Part shown: positions 54,879 to 64,000 of the stretch, in pieces
Numbering within the stretch: position 1 is the first letter of the stretch
Layout of the letters: each line of letters starts with the position of its first letter
Assembly: GCA_009801085.1 (NCBI GenBank)
Contig: VNWV01000001.1
Location: 1,178,001 to 1,242,000 of the forward strand
Origin: Lasiodiplodia sp. COLG20
Taxonomy: Eukaryota; Ascomycota; Dothideomycetes; Botryosphaeriales; Botryosphaeriaceae
DNA length: 64,000 nt
Direction of reading: 5' to 3'
Notes under the pieces: model-generated
Database searches by the model: none
Told to the model about the DNA's origin: nothing
The model's input: the letters and a program-made list of their open reading frames with translations, nothing else
Program-made: the position numbers and the translations under genes

Positions 54879-56349
54879 ATGTCCTCCCCTCCCCGCCCCA
54901 CCGCCTCGCCCGAATTTCCTCCATCAAATGAGCCCGTCATCAACATTCCAGTGGTACGGAACGTTGCACCATACCCCTCCGCCACCCACGCTCACAGACA
55001 CGTGCGCAGGACGCCGACGAAGATGACTCGGCCATTGGTGAAGACGAGCTGAGCGACACCACCTCCATCGCCTCGACCATTTGGCGCCACCGCTTCGAGA
55101 ACGGTCGGCGCTACCAGAAGTGGAAGGAAGGTGCCTACTGGTATGCAGACAGCCTGGATGCGCTTGTTCAACTCTCACGCCATCGCATTCTAGGGGTCCC
55201 AATGACGATACCCAGAACGACCAATTGGACATCGGGTGAGCTCATGCAATGTCGTTCGCCGCGCAAAACATACCTCTGATTGCATTGCAGCCATCACATG
55301 CTGAGGATAGTCCTTGGTGATAAGCTTGTTCTCGCTCCCATTGGCGAAAACCCCCAGGCAAGATCCCTTCCCGTCTCAGGCATCATAACTCTAATCGAGC
55401 TTCCAGAGGGTCCTGGATGTCGGCACGGGTACCGGCATATGGGCCATGTGAGTCTAATCCTGACGAATAGCAATGCATCGTACTGATGCTCTTGCGTTTC
55501 AGAGACTTTGCGGATGAATATCCGAGCGCCGAGGTCATCGGAACCGACCTATCTCCCATTCAGCCCTCGCTGCTGTAAGGCTTCCGCCAGAATAATGTGA
55601 GAATGTGAGACTGAAGAAGGTATTGAAGGCCTCCAAACTGCAAGTTCGAGCTCGACGACGCCACCGAGAATTGGACTTTCCCGGAGAACCATTTTGATTT
55701 CGTTCACACGCGCATGCTGTACGGCAGCATCGACGACTGGACCAAGTACTATCAGCAGGCATTCCGAGCCCTGAAGCCCGGCGGCTGGTTCCAGCAGCTG
55801 GAAATGTCCATCATCACGCGCTGCGACGACGATACGCTCGACAAGTACGAAGACAAAGTGTTGCAGGAGTGGGGTCCCCTGTTTATCAACGCCGCCGACT
55901 CTCCTAAATTCGGACGCACCCTGGATATCTGGAAGGACATGAAGCAGCGCATGCTGGATGCGGGGTTCGAAGATGTGCATCAAGTGGACTACAAGGTGCC
56001 AATCGGTCCGTGGAGTAGCGATCCTAGGTTGAAGGAGATCGGCAAGTGGCACTTGCTGTATTGCTTCCAGGGTGCCGAGGGATGGGCGATGTACCTCTGC
56101 ACACATGTACTTGGCGTATGCTTCTTCTCCCCGGACTGCCTTACCTTTTTCGTTGTAGAACTGACACGCAGCCAGTGGAAATACGAGGAGGTGCAGGTGT
56201 TGGTGGCAAGGTACCGTGCTGCCATCAGGAGTCGCAAAGTGCACCCCTACTACACGTAGTAAGTCCTGTGCCGACCCCGCTGTCCAAGCTCCCGTGGCTT
56301 ACGAATCCGTAGCTCCGTCGTGTATGGCCGCAAGCCGGAGAACAACTAA
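54879..56349 (+). CDS. SAM-dependent methyltransferase, LaeA/TAM-type, nine exons
   Basis: Exons 54879-54953, 55010-55140, 55194-55235, 55291-55357, 55407-55447, 55503-55574, 55629-56115, 56176-56258 and 56313-56349 give 344 aa. The fourth intron (55358-55406) has a GC donor (CAG|GCAAGA...TTCCAG), required to join ENPQ to RVLDVGTGTGIWAIDFADEY, the SAM-binding motif I/II. Later landmarks are EVIGTDLSPIQPSLLPPNCK, the segment FELDDATENWTFPENHFDFV, and HTRMLYGSIDDWTKYYQQAF followed by RALKPGGWFQQLE. The last splice replaces an early stop by the common ending YSVVYGRKPENN. Such proteins include the secondary-metabolism regulator LaeA and many paralogs; this one is probably a paralog. The methyl acceptor is unknown. 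The acidic N-terminus is typical. Confidence 0.88.
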
Positions 56350-56870
56350 TATTGCATACCCCATGCAAGGATTGGGCACGGCTGCACACCCTTCCATTGC
56401 TTAGTAATACAGTGACTCACATCGCCAAGGCCGTGCTGCATTAGGGCGGTGAACGTGAGTGGTCAGCGGGAAAAGTATTTTTTAAAGATTGAGATACGAA
56501 GCGGCGAGAAGGTGAGTGCCAAGCTTTCGACAAGCAGGTGGTCGGGTTTCGTCACAAGCGAGTAATACAAAATAGCTCAGATGGCGAGGCGCTAGGTCCA
56601 AGTCGGAAGATATTCACATGTAATACATTCGGGATGCCCAATGAGCGGTATGTGTAGCAACAAAGCTTTCTTCGGTCCTTTTCGGTGCGGATTGCTTCTC
56701 CATTTCCGGCAACCATGTGGAGATGTGGCGCCCTTTAGCCATACCCTGCGTACCTCACGTCTTCTGTTGCTCAACGTCAAAGAAAAAAATTTAAAAGAAA
56801 TCGAGACCCGGAAGAGAGTGTTCACGCTTCATTTCTCTCCATTCCTCAGCACTGTTGCGCCTGGGACGAT
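56350..56870. other. Intergenic between methyltransferase and MCT-like genes
   Basis: 521 bp, no recognisable feature. A short AT-rich AAAGAAAAAAATTTAAAAGA patch lies about 90 bp before the next start codon. Confidence 0.45.
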
Positions 56871-58455
56871 ATGTTTGAGCCCATAACTGCGACTGCGACT
56901 TTCCGATCCTCGGAGCAAGCGGCCGGCGACATTGAACAAGCAACACTCCAAAATGGATCCAGTGAGTCATTCAAATCCTCAGTGCAAGCGCCTGAGGACA
57001 CGCGCATAGCTCTTCAAGAAGACGTCCCGCCAAATGGGGGGTATGCTTGGGTCTGCACTGCCAGTGTCTTCCTCATCAATGCTCACACTTGGGGCATCAA
57101 CGGCGTAAGTGACTCAATATCCAACCAGAGCGACTGAGAGACTAAGTTTCGGATTTCAGGCATGGGGGGTCATCCTCAACTACTTCCTCCAAAAGGGCAC
57201 CTTCCCGGGCGCTGGCCACCTTGAATATGCCCTGATTGGCGGTCTTTCCATCTCGCAAGCCCTCATGGTTTCTCCCATCGCTGTCACAAGCCGCGAACGG
57301 CTCGGGACGCCAACCACTCTACTAATCGGCACCGTCGTCGTCTTTCTCGCCCTTTTCTCGTCAGCCTACGCAACCGCAATCTGGCACCTCTTCCTCAGTC
57401 AGGGCGTGGCGTTTGGTTGGGGGATGGGCTTCCTGTACATCACAGCCACGGCCGTTCTGCCACCATGGTTCTCGACACGACGCAGCCTCGCGCTCGGGCT
57501 GGCCTCGTCCGGCGCAGGGCTGGGCGGCCTGGCATACAGCCTGGGCACCGAGCAGGCCATCTCGAAGCTCGGCGTGGCTTGGACGTACCGCGTACTCGCC
57601 ATCTGCAGCGTCGTCGTCAACACCGTCTCGTCACTCCTGCTCAAGGACCGAGTGCCGAAGGAGGTGCTCCAGCGGCAACACCACGCGCAGCCGGCGGGCC
57701 GCAAGCCGAAGCCGACCATGATGCCGCGCAACTTCGACCTGCGCGACTTCGGGCGCATCGAGGTGCTGCTGATCGTCTTCTGGGGCGTGGTGACGGAGCT
57801 GGGCTACATCACCCTCTACTACTCGTTGCCCAACTTCGCCACGACCATCGGCCTGTCGGACTCGCAGGGCGCCGTGGCCAACGCGCTGCTCAACCTGGGG
57901 CTCGGCGTCGGCAGGCCCGTCGTCGGCTACTACAGCGACCGCCTCGGCCGCATCAACATGGCCATGCTGATGACGGCCCTGTGCGCCGTCTTGTGCTTTG
58001 CCCTGTGGATCCCCGCCCACAGCTACACCCTGCTGCTCGTCTTCGCCGTCCTGGCCGGCACCGTGTGCGGCACCTTCTGGTCCACCATCAGCCCCGTCCT
58101 GGCCGAGGTCGTTGGCATCACCGAGATGGCTGGCGTCTTCGCAATCGTGTGCTTCGCCCTGGTGCTGCCGACGACCTTCGCCGAGCCCATTGCCATGCAG
58201 CTGGTCAACGGCATCGGCTTGGGCGAGGGTACCAAGAAGTACCTCGTCGCCCAAGTGTTTGTGGGCGCCATGTTTATTCTGGGAGCGGGCAGCTTGTGGA
58301 TGCTGAGGTCGTGGAAGATTTTTGAGATCGAGAAAAAGGCCGCTGTGGAGAGGTCCGAGGGTGTGCCGACTTCGGATGAGAAGTCTACTTTGTCGAAGAG
58401 GATGGAGAATTTCTGGCTCAGCCCGAGGAGGCTCCTTTTGCCAAAGCGGGTGTAG
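56871..58455 (+). CDS. MFS monocarboxylate transporter-like protein, two exons
   Basis: Exons 56871-57104 and 57160-58455, with a 55-bp intron, give 509 aa. After a hydrophilic N-terminus of about 50 residues comes the MCT signature PPNGGYAWVCTASVFLINAH (family form: PPDGGxGW). A splice in the first span gives HTWGINGAWGVILNYFLQKG. Twelve spans are readable, with GFLYITATAVLPPWFSTRRS then LALGLASSGAGLGG as the second conserved MCT region and GRPVVGYYSDRLGRINMAML as the MFS loop. Fungal members (Mch-type) often carry riboflavin, carboxylates or unknown solutes, so the substrate is open. It ends with a Lys/Arg-rich cytosolic tail. Confidence 0.9.
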
Positions 58456-59120
58456 CATGGTGGTGTTTAAACTCCAAGACAGTGTGGACACGTTCTTCAT
58501 ACGCTCTTCGGCTTTGTTCTTTGTATGATCTGCAGTTTCTAATATCGAGTAGGGATGTAGAATACCTCAATCTCCGAGGAATATCTCCAATGCTCACATC
58601 TCATTCTCACTGTGATCTTATTCTCTCCTAAAAGTCAATCCCACTTGCGGCGATGCATTTCCATGTTGCAACGCAGCACTTTATGCATAAAGATGATCCA
58701 GCCTCTAATCTTTATAAACGAATCCCGACAAAGCCATTAACCGTCGAACAGTGGAGATCATCAGAATCTGGTGTGGTCTATGGGCTTTACCTAAAGACAG
58801 GTTCGGCTTCGTTGAATAGAGGGATAATTGCCTATTTGAGCAGTTCATGAAGCCATCACTGAGGTCCAGGACCACCGTTAGACGGACTGTCTTGAGCTAA
58901 ATCATTGCATTATGTGCCTCTGCTCTTTCCCTTTTCGGTCGGAGCTCCATGTCGTCCGCTCTTTCCTTCTTGGTCAGCATTACTCGCGCACAGACTCCTC
59001 CCCCGAGAGTTCAAAATATCTAGCGACGGTCTACTAAAACCTCCCCTCTTCAGCTCCATCTCGTCCACTTTGACCAGCTTCTTCTTCGCGAGCTCTTCTC
59101 CACCAACAACCTCCGCAGCC
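58456..59120. other. Intergenic between MCT-like and RNase H-like genes
   Basis: 665 bp. The frame of the next gene is open back to an ATG at 58905, but that extension is low-complexity leader-like sequence (TCCACTTTGACCAGCTTCTT), so I treat it as 5' leader. No other feature. Confidence 0.45.
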
Positions 59121-59978
59121 ATGTCGTCCGTGTTGTCTGGCCGCAACGCGCTCCGCCTCCACGACAACGTCGAGAGGTTCTGGGGTCAGATCAAGACCCC
59201 GACTCGGGATGACGACCCATGCTCCAAGAGAAACCGTGCGGCCGCCCTCTCCGACGCAGCGTACGAATACTTCCGCAGCGACGCCCACGAACGCGCCGTT
59301 TTTTGGACAGACGCGTCTGCGCAAAGCACCAACGACGACAGCACCCAGCCCGAGGGTGGTGCCGAGGGTGATCGCGCCGCAGCGGCCGTGGTCTGGCGCC
59401 GATCCTTGCTCGGTGGTGGCTGGGAATGGGCGAACGAGGTTCAAGTTTACCGGTGCGAGTGCCACCCAGAGCCTGACTGCTGGAGTCACCCCTGCACCGT
59501 CAGACGCGCCGAGATGAAGGCCGTCCTCATGGCCCTGAAGCGTGGATACGCCGCGATCCGCGCAGACCCGCACAAACGTGTCGTCGCCATCTACACAGAC
59601 AATCTCCGCGTCGTCGACACCATCCGCGCCTACCGCAGGAACCAGGCGGGGGACCCCAGCTCTCGCAACTGGGGCAGAGACCTTTTGCGGGAGATAGTCC
59701 GCGTCACGAACGACATCCGGTCGCAGGGTGCTGAGGTCGAGCTCCAGTGGATTCCGCGAGGCCAGATCGAAGGCAACAAGATCGCCGACTTCCTCGCCAG
59801 AGATGCCGCTGGCATGTGGCCGCCGCCCTCTGATCTTGAGTGGGACGACAAGGACGAAGAGCAGGTTGATCGCTTGAGCATCTGGCACATGCTCAACAAG
59901 CGGGATCGCGAACGCGCGGTGCACCATCCGTGGATGCTGTGTAAGTTTAACTTCCGCAACTCAAACCATTTGGCGTAG
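59121..59978 (+). CDS. Stand-alone RNase H-fold protein
   Basis: Start at 59121 (MSSVLSGRN) chosen because upstream in-frame sequence looks like leader. As read through to 59978 it is 285 aa. A perfect donor GTAAGT at 59941 allows an alternative: intron 59941-60146 and exon 60147-60331, giving 334 aa with a Lys-rich tail. The RNase H fold shows all four acidic catalytic positions: Asp64 in VFWTDAS, Glu131 in RRAEMKAVLMALKRGY, Asp160 in VVAIYTDNLRVVDTI and Asp223 in GQIEGNKIADFLARDA. There is no reverse transcriptase or integrase next to it, so it looks like a domesticated or cellular RNase H-like gene rather than a live retroelement. Function against RNA-DNA hybrids is inference. A Cys/His patch RCECHPEPDCWSHPC (about 111-125) may bind metal. 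Confidence 0.72.
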   Translation: MSSVLSGRNALRLHDNVERFWGQIKTPTRDDDPCSKRNRAAALSDAAYEYFRSDAHERAVFWTDASAQSTNDDSTQPEGGAEGDRAAAAVVWRRSLLGGGWEWANEVQVYRCECHPEPDCWSHPCTVRRAEMKAVLMALKRGYAAIRADPHKRVVAIYTDNLRVVDTIRAYRRNQAGDPSSRNWGRDLLREIVRVTNDIRSQGAEVELQWIPRGQIEGNKIADFLARDAAGMWPPPSDLEWDDKDEEQVDRLSIWHMLNKRDRERAVHHPWMLCKFNFRNSNHLA

Positions 59979-61337
59979 AATGAAGATAACTGCGCTTATT
60001 AGCCCCCTACCAGCGATTCGACCAGCCTCTCGCCAACCGATTTCCGCATTTGTTCCCTTCCACGGGTTGACTTCATGGATGACACACCTCACCATTGCCT
60101 TCTCCAACCCGATAACCTCCATCTTCTCTACACCCTCTCCTTGCAGACCCGCAAGTAAAAAGAACCCCTGGAAAGAAAACTAGCTTGGCAAAAAACCCAC
60201 GAGACCGCGGCGGATCACCCTTAGCTTCCATCATCATCATCATGGCCACTCCTTCCCTCTCTGACACCTCCGCCACCTCTCCGCTACTTTTACAACACCT
60301 TTCCGCTGCGATATGCGCGGGCGTGGGGTAGCTTCGGCTCCCCGCGCGCCTGGCGAAAAGCTCACACGTCCACGTCGTGCCAGGCGGGAACTTCTCAATA
60401 GGGTGCTCCTATTGAGATGCTAAGATGAGCTACAGACGAGTGTCTGTTGAGAAAAGGTAAGGTTTCCCTATTGCTCCACAGCAAAACGAAGTATGCCAGT
60501 AAACTGACTTCTTAAATCCTCTTGACTGGGGCAATCCCAGAAATTTTCTATCACTTGACAAGCAACATGCAACATAATAGCCGAAGAATTTTGGCAATAA
60601 CATATCACACAAGCATGGCTCTGACTATGAATAACTCTTTCATACCCCTTTACGGTATTGAACGTTGATGCAGCAAAATTACACTGACGGTCCGCTGTGT
60701 TACCACATTCCCGAACATCTTGTTGCTCTTACAGAAGGCGAACGATTGATTTCTGCCACCCATCGGTGATCTCAGCTACTTCAATCCGTGCCTTGTGCCG
60801 ATAACTGCTGACGAGACCAATTCAACACGGATCTTGGGAACGTAACAGGCAATCGATATAAAGTCAGCTCACCAAACTTCATATGACGATGTCGGGAATT
60901 AGGTGAATTTGTTCCGAAAATATTATTAGAACATTGTAGTAGTGAGAACCTAATTGATCCCTGCAGTGCCAACGCAACACCATCAATTCTTGCTGTTATT
61001 CGTTCCTCGCCAACGAGCCAAGCATTACCACCAAGAAAAGGAACCCCATAAATGCGCGCACGCAGGATCTGGACCAGCTTATCTTACGGACACTTCGCAT
61101 CCTGTATTGTGTTCGGGCCCGACGCTTACGAGGGCGGGGAAGGTCCGTAGCGTTTCGGCTTCCGAGCGCCCGAACTATGGGACATACGTCACGCGACTGA
61201 CAGCTGTCAAAAGCATATAAACGGTGATGAACACGACCGCGCGTTGTTGCCAAACCATAGCAGTCCGGGAACAAACACCAAACCCACACCATCCCATTCG
61301 AGCTTTCGCCTTCCCATCAACAATTCGACAATCAACA
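59979..61337. other. Intergenic (possible last exon of the RNase H-like gene at 60147-60331)
   Basis: About 1.36 kb. The first 350 bp may hold the alternative last exon of the preceding gene. The rest (60430-60950) is AT-rich without coding signal. The last 100 bp (CACCAAACCCACACCATCCC) is the leader of the next gene. Confidence 0.4.
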
Positions 61338-61760
61338 ATGGCCACCCAACAGCAAGTATCCATCCTCACCATCGGCCTCGACTTCGACTGGGCGGCCGCG
61401 AACCTGCAGGAAAAGATCGACACGGCCGCCGTCCGCGCCGCCGTCATGAAAGGCCTGAAGACGCTCGATGGCGTCGAAGGGCTCACCCACGACCTCTACC
61501 TCTTCATCCCGGACAAGGAGGAGCGCGTCTACGTTGGCGAGATCGAGAAGAAGCTGCGTGAGCGGGCCTGGGACGGCATCGTCGTCGGCTGGGGCGTGCG
61601 CGCGCAGCCCGACATGACCGAAGTCTTCGAGCGGACCGTCAATCTGATCAAGGACGTCTCGCCGAGCTCGAAGCTGCTGTTCACTGGGCCGGCGCCGGAC
61701 CATTTCGCGGCTGTGAAGAGGAATTTCCCGCATTTGCAGCCGGGGAAGACGGCGGAGTGA
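61338..61760 (+). CDS. Small conserved-looking hypothetical protein
   Basis: Single exon of 140 codons starting at 61338 (MATQQQVSIL) in a good context (ACAATGGCC). Third positions are strongly G/C-rich, as in the neighbouring real genes, unlike intergenic frames. The protein reads as a compact alpha/beta domain: VSILTIGLDFDWAAANLQEK, a helical AAVRAAVMKGLKTLDGVE, LYLFIPDKEERVYVGEIEKK and DGIVVGWGVRAQPDMTEVFE, ending in a helix plus PDHFAAVKRNFPH. I recall similar small fungal and bacterial unknowns but cannot name a family. No signal peptide or membrane span. Probably cytosolic. Confidence 0.72.
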   Translation: MATQQQVSILTIGLDFDWAAANLQEKIDTAAVRAAVMKGLKTLDGVEGLTHDLYLFIPDKEERVYVGEIEKKLRERAWDGIVVGWGVRAQPDMTEVFERTVNLIKDVSPSSKLLFTGPAPDHFAAVKRNFPHLQPGKTAE

Positions 61761-64000
61761 TTGGTTGGCTGAGGTGGGTGGGCTGACGGGATGGGTTCAG
61801 GCCGGGTGGATGTGCTTCAATTGACTGGAAGCAAGATACATACGTGGTTCCATTGCGCATCTCTGTCTGTTCTGAGAAGCAGACTGATTACTACTGGACT
61901 CTCCAGCACATGGTTTACCGCACGCCAAACTATCCCTGCTGCTGCATAAGCGCCCGGTAACACCACTATATTATCATTCTTTTTTGAATTCTTTTCTTCG
62001 GGGCGTTCTTCTTCCGGTTCTGGAATCCATCGGTGAAGAATGAGGCAAATACTTCTCTACTCAAATCGAGACTCGAATTTGTTGCCCGTAACATACCGTT
62101 TCCAAATCGACTGGTCATCGGCTTGCGGGATCATGTCCTGTAATCCCCAATAGGCTCTCTGAGTTTCCTCACTGCGGCTGCAGTTCTGTCGAACTTATAG
62201 TGAGGCCAGAAAGGTTACAAAAATACAAGATCATAAGGAGAGGTATTGGTAGGACAAGAGTCATGGATCATTCCTTGGCACGGTAGTGAAACTGGAAGCG
62301 GAAAGCAAGACACTTGGCAGATGAGCGATTCAAACCTTCCTTTGATTGGATTGGTCGCATTGCTTCTTAATTAACATCGGAAGGAAGGAAGAGAAAAAGC
62401 AAAGAAAGAGCGGGCATCGGCTATTCCGAAGGATGAAGAAAGAACAAGAGCTTTGTAAATTGGGCGGCAAAGGATGGATCCAGATCACAGCCTCGATATA
62501 GGGTCCCCCCCTGCCGTGCATCCGTTTCGCTTGGCGTGACGAGGTGGGGGATGACAAGAAGTTCCATTGCTGGCTGATGAGACGCGTTCGCCTTGAGATC
62601 CTGACCACCAAGCATTATGATCTCATATCGGATCTGAGTAGGTAGTACAGCTGCAGATTGATTCCGGGCCGGAGAACGCGTGCGGGCTTACGTTATACTC
62701 AGTATTCGAGAACGAGGAAGCGACAGCTCGCCTTGCACAGAAAGCATAGCTCGACACCTCGATCGTCGCATGCCGACGGGGGCAGCAAAATCATAAACAG
62801 GAAACCCGTCGTAATACGGGCACAGCCTTCAGAATGGTGGGGCAGCGTAGCAGTGACACCGCTACAATGGCCAGCCTTTCCTTTCTCGAGATAGCTTCGG
62901 GGGGGATCGAGGCAATGGCTCCGCATCCGCGCGCCGGCGCGCCCCCCAAACCGCGTTCGTCTGAAAGCAATGATCAATCGTGAGCCTATGGTCTGGATGA
63001 GCGGGCCGTGGCCGGGCGGACGGTGGCTGGCTGGCTGGGGCGCCACTACACATCTTTTCGAAACCGCACGCCCCGATGCTACGTGACTCGTTCCCGGGCG
63101 CCTCGGAGAGTCCGGTCTTTGATGGTCGCGTTGCGAGGGGCGTCCGGGCGGTGCGATAACGTCAGCATCCCTGCTTCGGATCGCAAACCGTTTGAGGAAA
63201 AGCAAGAGGGAACAAAAAGAAAAAGAAGTGTTGAGAAAAAAAGGAAAGAGTAGGAGCGCGCCCAAACTTCCCCGTTGGTCAGATTTTGTGGGTCGTACGG
63301 CAGTCGGAATCTCAGACAAGGTCATTCACATGTTCGACATGGTTGAGTCAAGACTCTCAGTGCGAGAAGGACGCGGAACCAGAGAAGCAGCGCGGAAACA
63401 AAAAGGACGCCGCCACTTACATGCGAAAAATTTCGAGTCTAACCACTCAAAACAGCCGGCGCAACCATCTAGCTACCTTTGCTCCGCCTATACGAGAGGA
63501 CAGTAACAGCCGGACGCCACATCGGCAGTTGGTAGTCTTAACTGTGGCTGGCTGGCGTTAACAAGTTACTTAGCGGGAGGGGCTGCGGGCGGACCGGTCT
63601 TGGTCCGTCGCATCACCCACCACCCAACCGAAGGCAGCCGATCACCCTAATCTATCTGTAACCGGGGGAACGACGCGGGATAATCTCCCACCCCCTCCAG
63701 TCGCGGCCCGCTGTTAATTTTGCCTACAGAACAAACCTTGCCCTGACTCGGAACATGCGACCGACTTCAGCCCTAACAGGGTGGTGTTCCTGAGTGACTG
63801 CGCATGCATCGAGAGAACGGGAGAGAAAAATGGAAAACGAAGAATAAGAGACGTTACTTCCAACGCGACCCGCTTGCACAGCCTCGATGGCCGTTGCATC
63901 GAGAGGCTTCCATACCATGTTGTGGCAGCAAGTGTTGCGGCTGTACCGACTCGCGTCACTGGTGACGTGCAAGCATTGCTGGTTAAGGTTTTGACTTGCT
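61761..64000. other. Terminal intergenic region, no gene recognised
   Basis: 2.2 kb at the right edge. ORFs up to 208 codons occur but are low-complexity or contradicted by overlapping frames on the other strand. No hairpin copy, tRNA or repeat was identified. A gene beginning beyond the edge cannot be judged. Confidence 0.45.

Noticed and set aside
36163..58455. Secondary-metabolite gene cluster (P450, methyltransferase, MFS pumps)
   Set aside because: Interrupted by primary-metabolism genes (glycerol kinase, aquaglyceroporin) and lacking any backbone enzyme.
58905..59120. N-terminal extension of the RNase H-like protein from an ATG at 58905
   Set aside because: The 72 extra codons look like pyrimidine-rich leader; the ATG at 59121 has better context (GCAGCCATG) and begins the conserved-looking part.
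62699..63325. A 208-codon minus-strand ORF near the right edge
   Set aside because: Low-complexity, overlapping plus-strand ORFs, no domain or intron pattern like the real genes.

Overview
The window comes from a filamentous ascomycete nuclear genome (Pezizomycotina; Dothideomycetes is a guess from overall gene style). The evidence is short GT..AG introns of about 48-110 bp at family-conserved positions, ascomycete-specific domain families (DUF3433, DUF3176, Hva1-TUDOR, GDS1-type winged helix, TRI12-like MFS), and monocistronic genes on both strands. I reconstructed 24 protein genes and one tRNA. Splice phases close in every multi-exon model. The only open choice is the 3' end of the RNase H-like gene. 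All calls rest on reading the sequence; no database search was run.

Layout. 0-8 kb: kynureninase (BNA5, minus) divergent from the Fe-S assembly factor ISA2, then ribosomal protein uL15/RPL28, tRNA-Arg(ACG) and a deaminase-like protein. 8.4-10 kb: indoleamine 2,3-dioxygenase (BNA2), so two kynurenine-to-NAD+ pathway genes lie within 10 kb. 13-19 kb: TATA-binding protein, a peroxisomal amadoriase/saccharopine-oxidase-like flavoenzyme (C-terminal AKL) and divergent OMS1. 22-34 kb: GDS1-like winged-helix protein, DUF2235 hydrolase-like protein, DUF3176 membrane protein, APC permease. 36-38 kb: a six-exon cytochrome P450. 39.5-44.3 kb: divergent aquaglyceroporin and glycerol kinase, a likely glycerol uptake and activation pair. 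44.8-51 kb: Hva1-TUDOR protein, DUF3433 membrane protein and an unrecognised small protein. 52-58.5 kb: TRI12-like MFS, nine-exon LaeA-type methyltransferase with a GC-AG intron, and a monocarboxylate-type MFS. 59-62 kb: a stand-alone RNase H-fold protein and a small unknown protein.

The most striking feature not explained by genes is a dispersed family of 83-bp (81-85 bp) hairpin elements. There are eleven copies between 6.0 and 51.4 kb, all intergenic. Each has about 27-33-bp inverted arms built on TGGGTAGTTGAAGCTATCGT followed by CCGGACG. Several copies share longer flanks, and one (29763-29895) is a near-perfect 133-bp palindrome. They look like non-autonomous MITEs, or the hairpin core of a larger MITE. 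Two copies sit within 80 bp of gene 3' ends. No transposase was seen in the window.

There is no CRISPR array, no secondary-metabolite backbone enzyme and no identifiable autonomous transposon.
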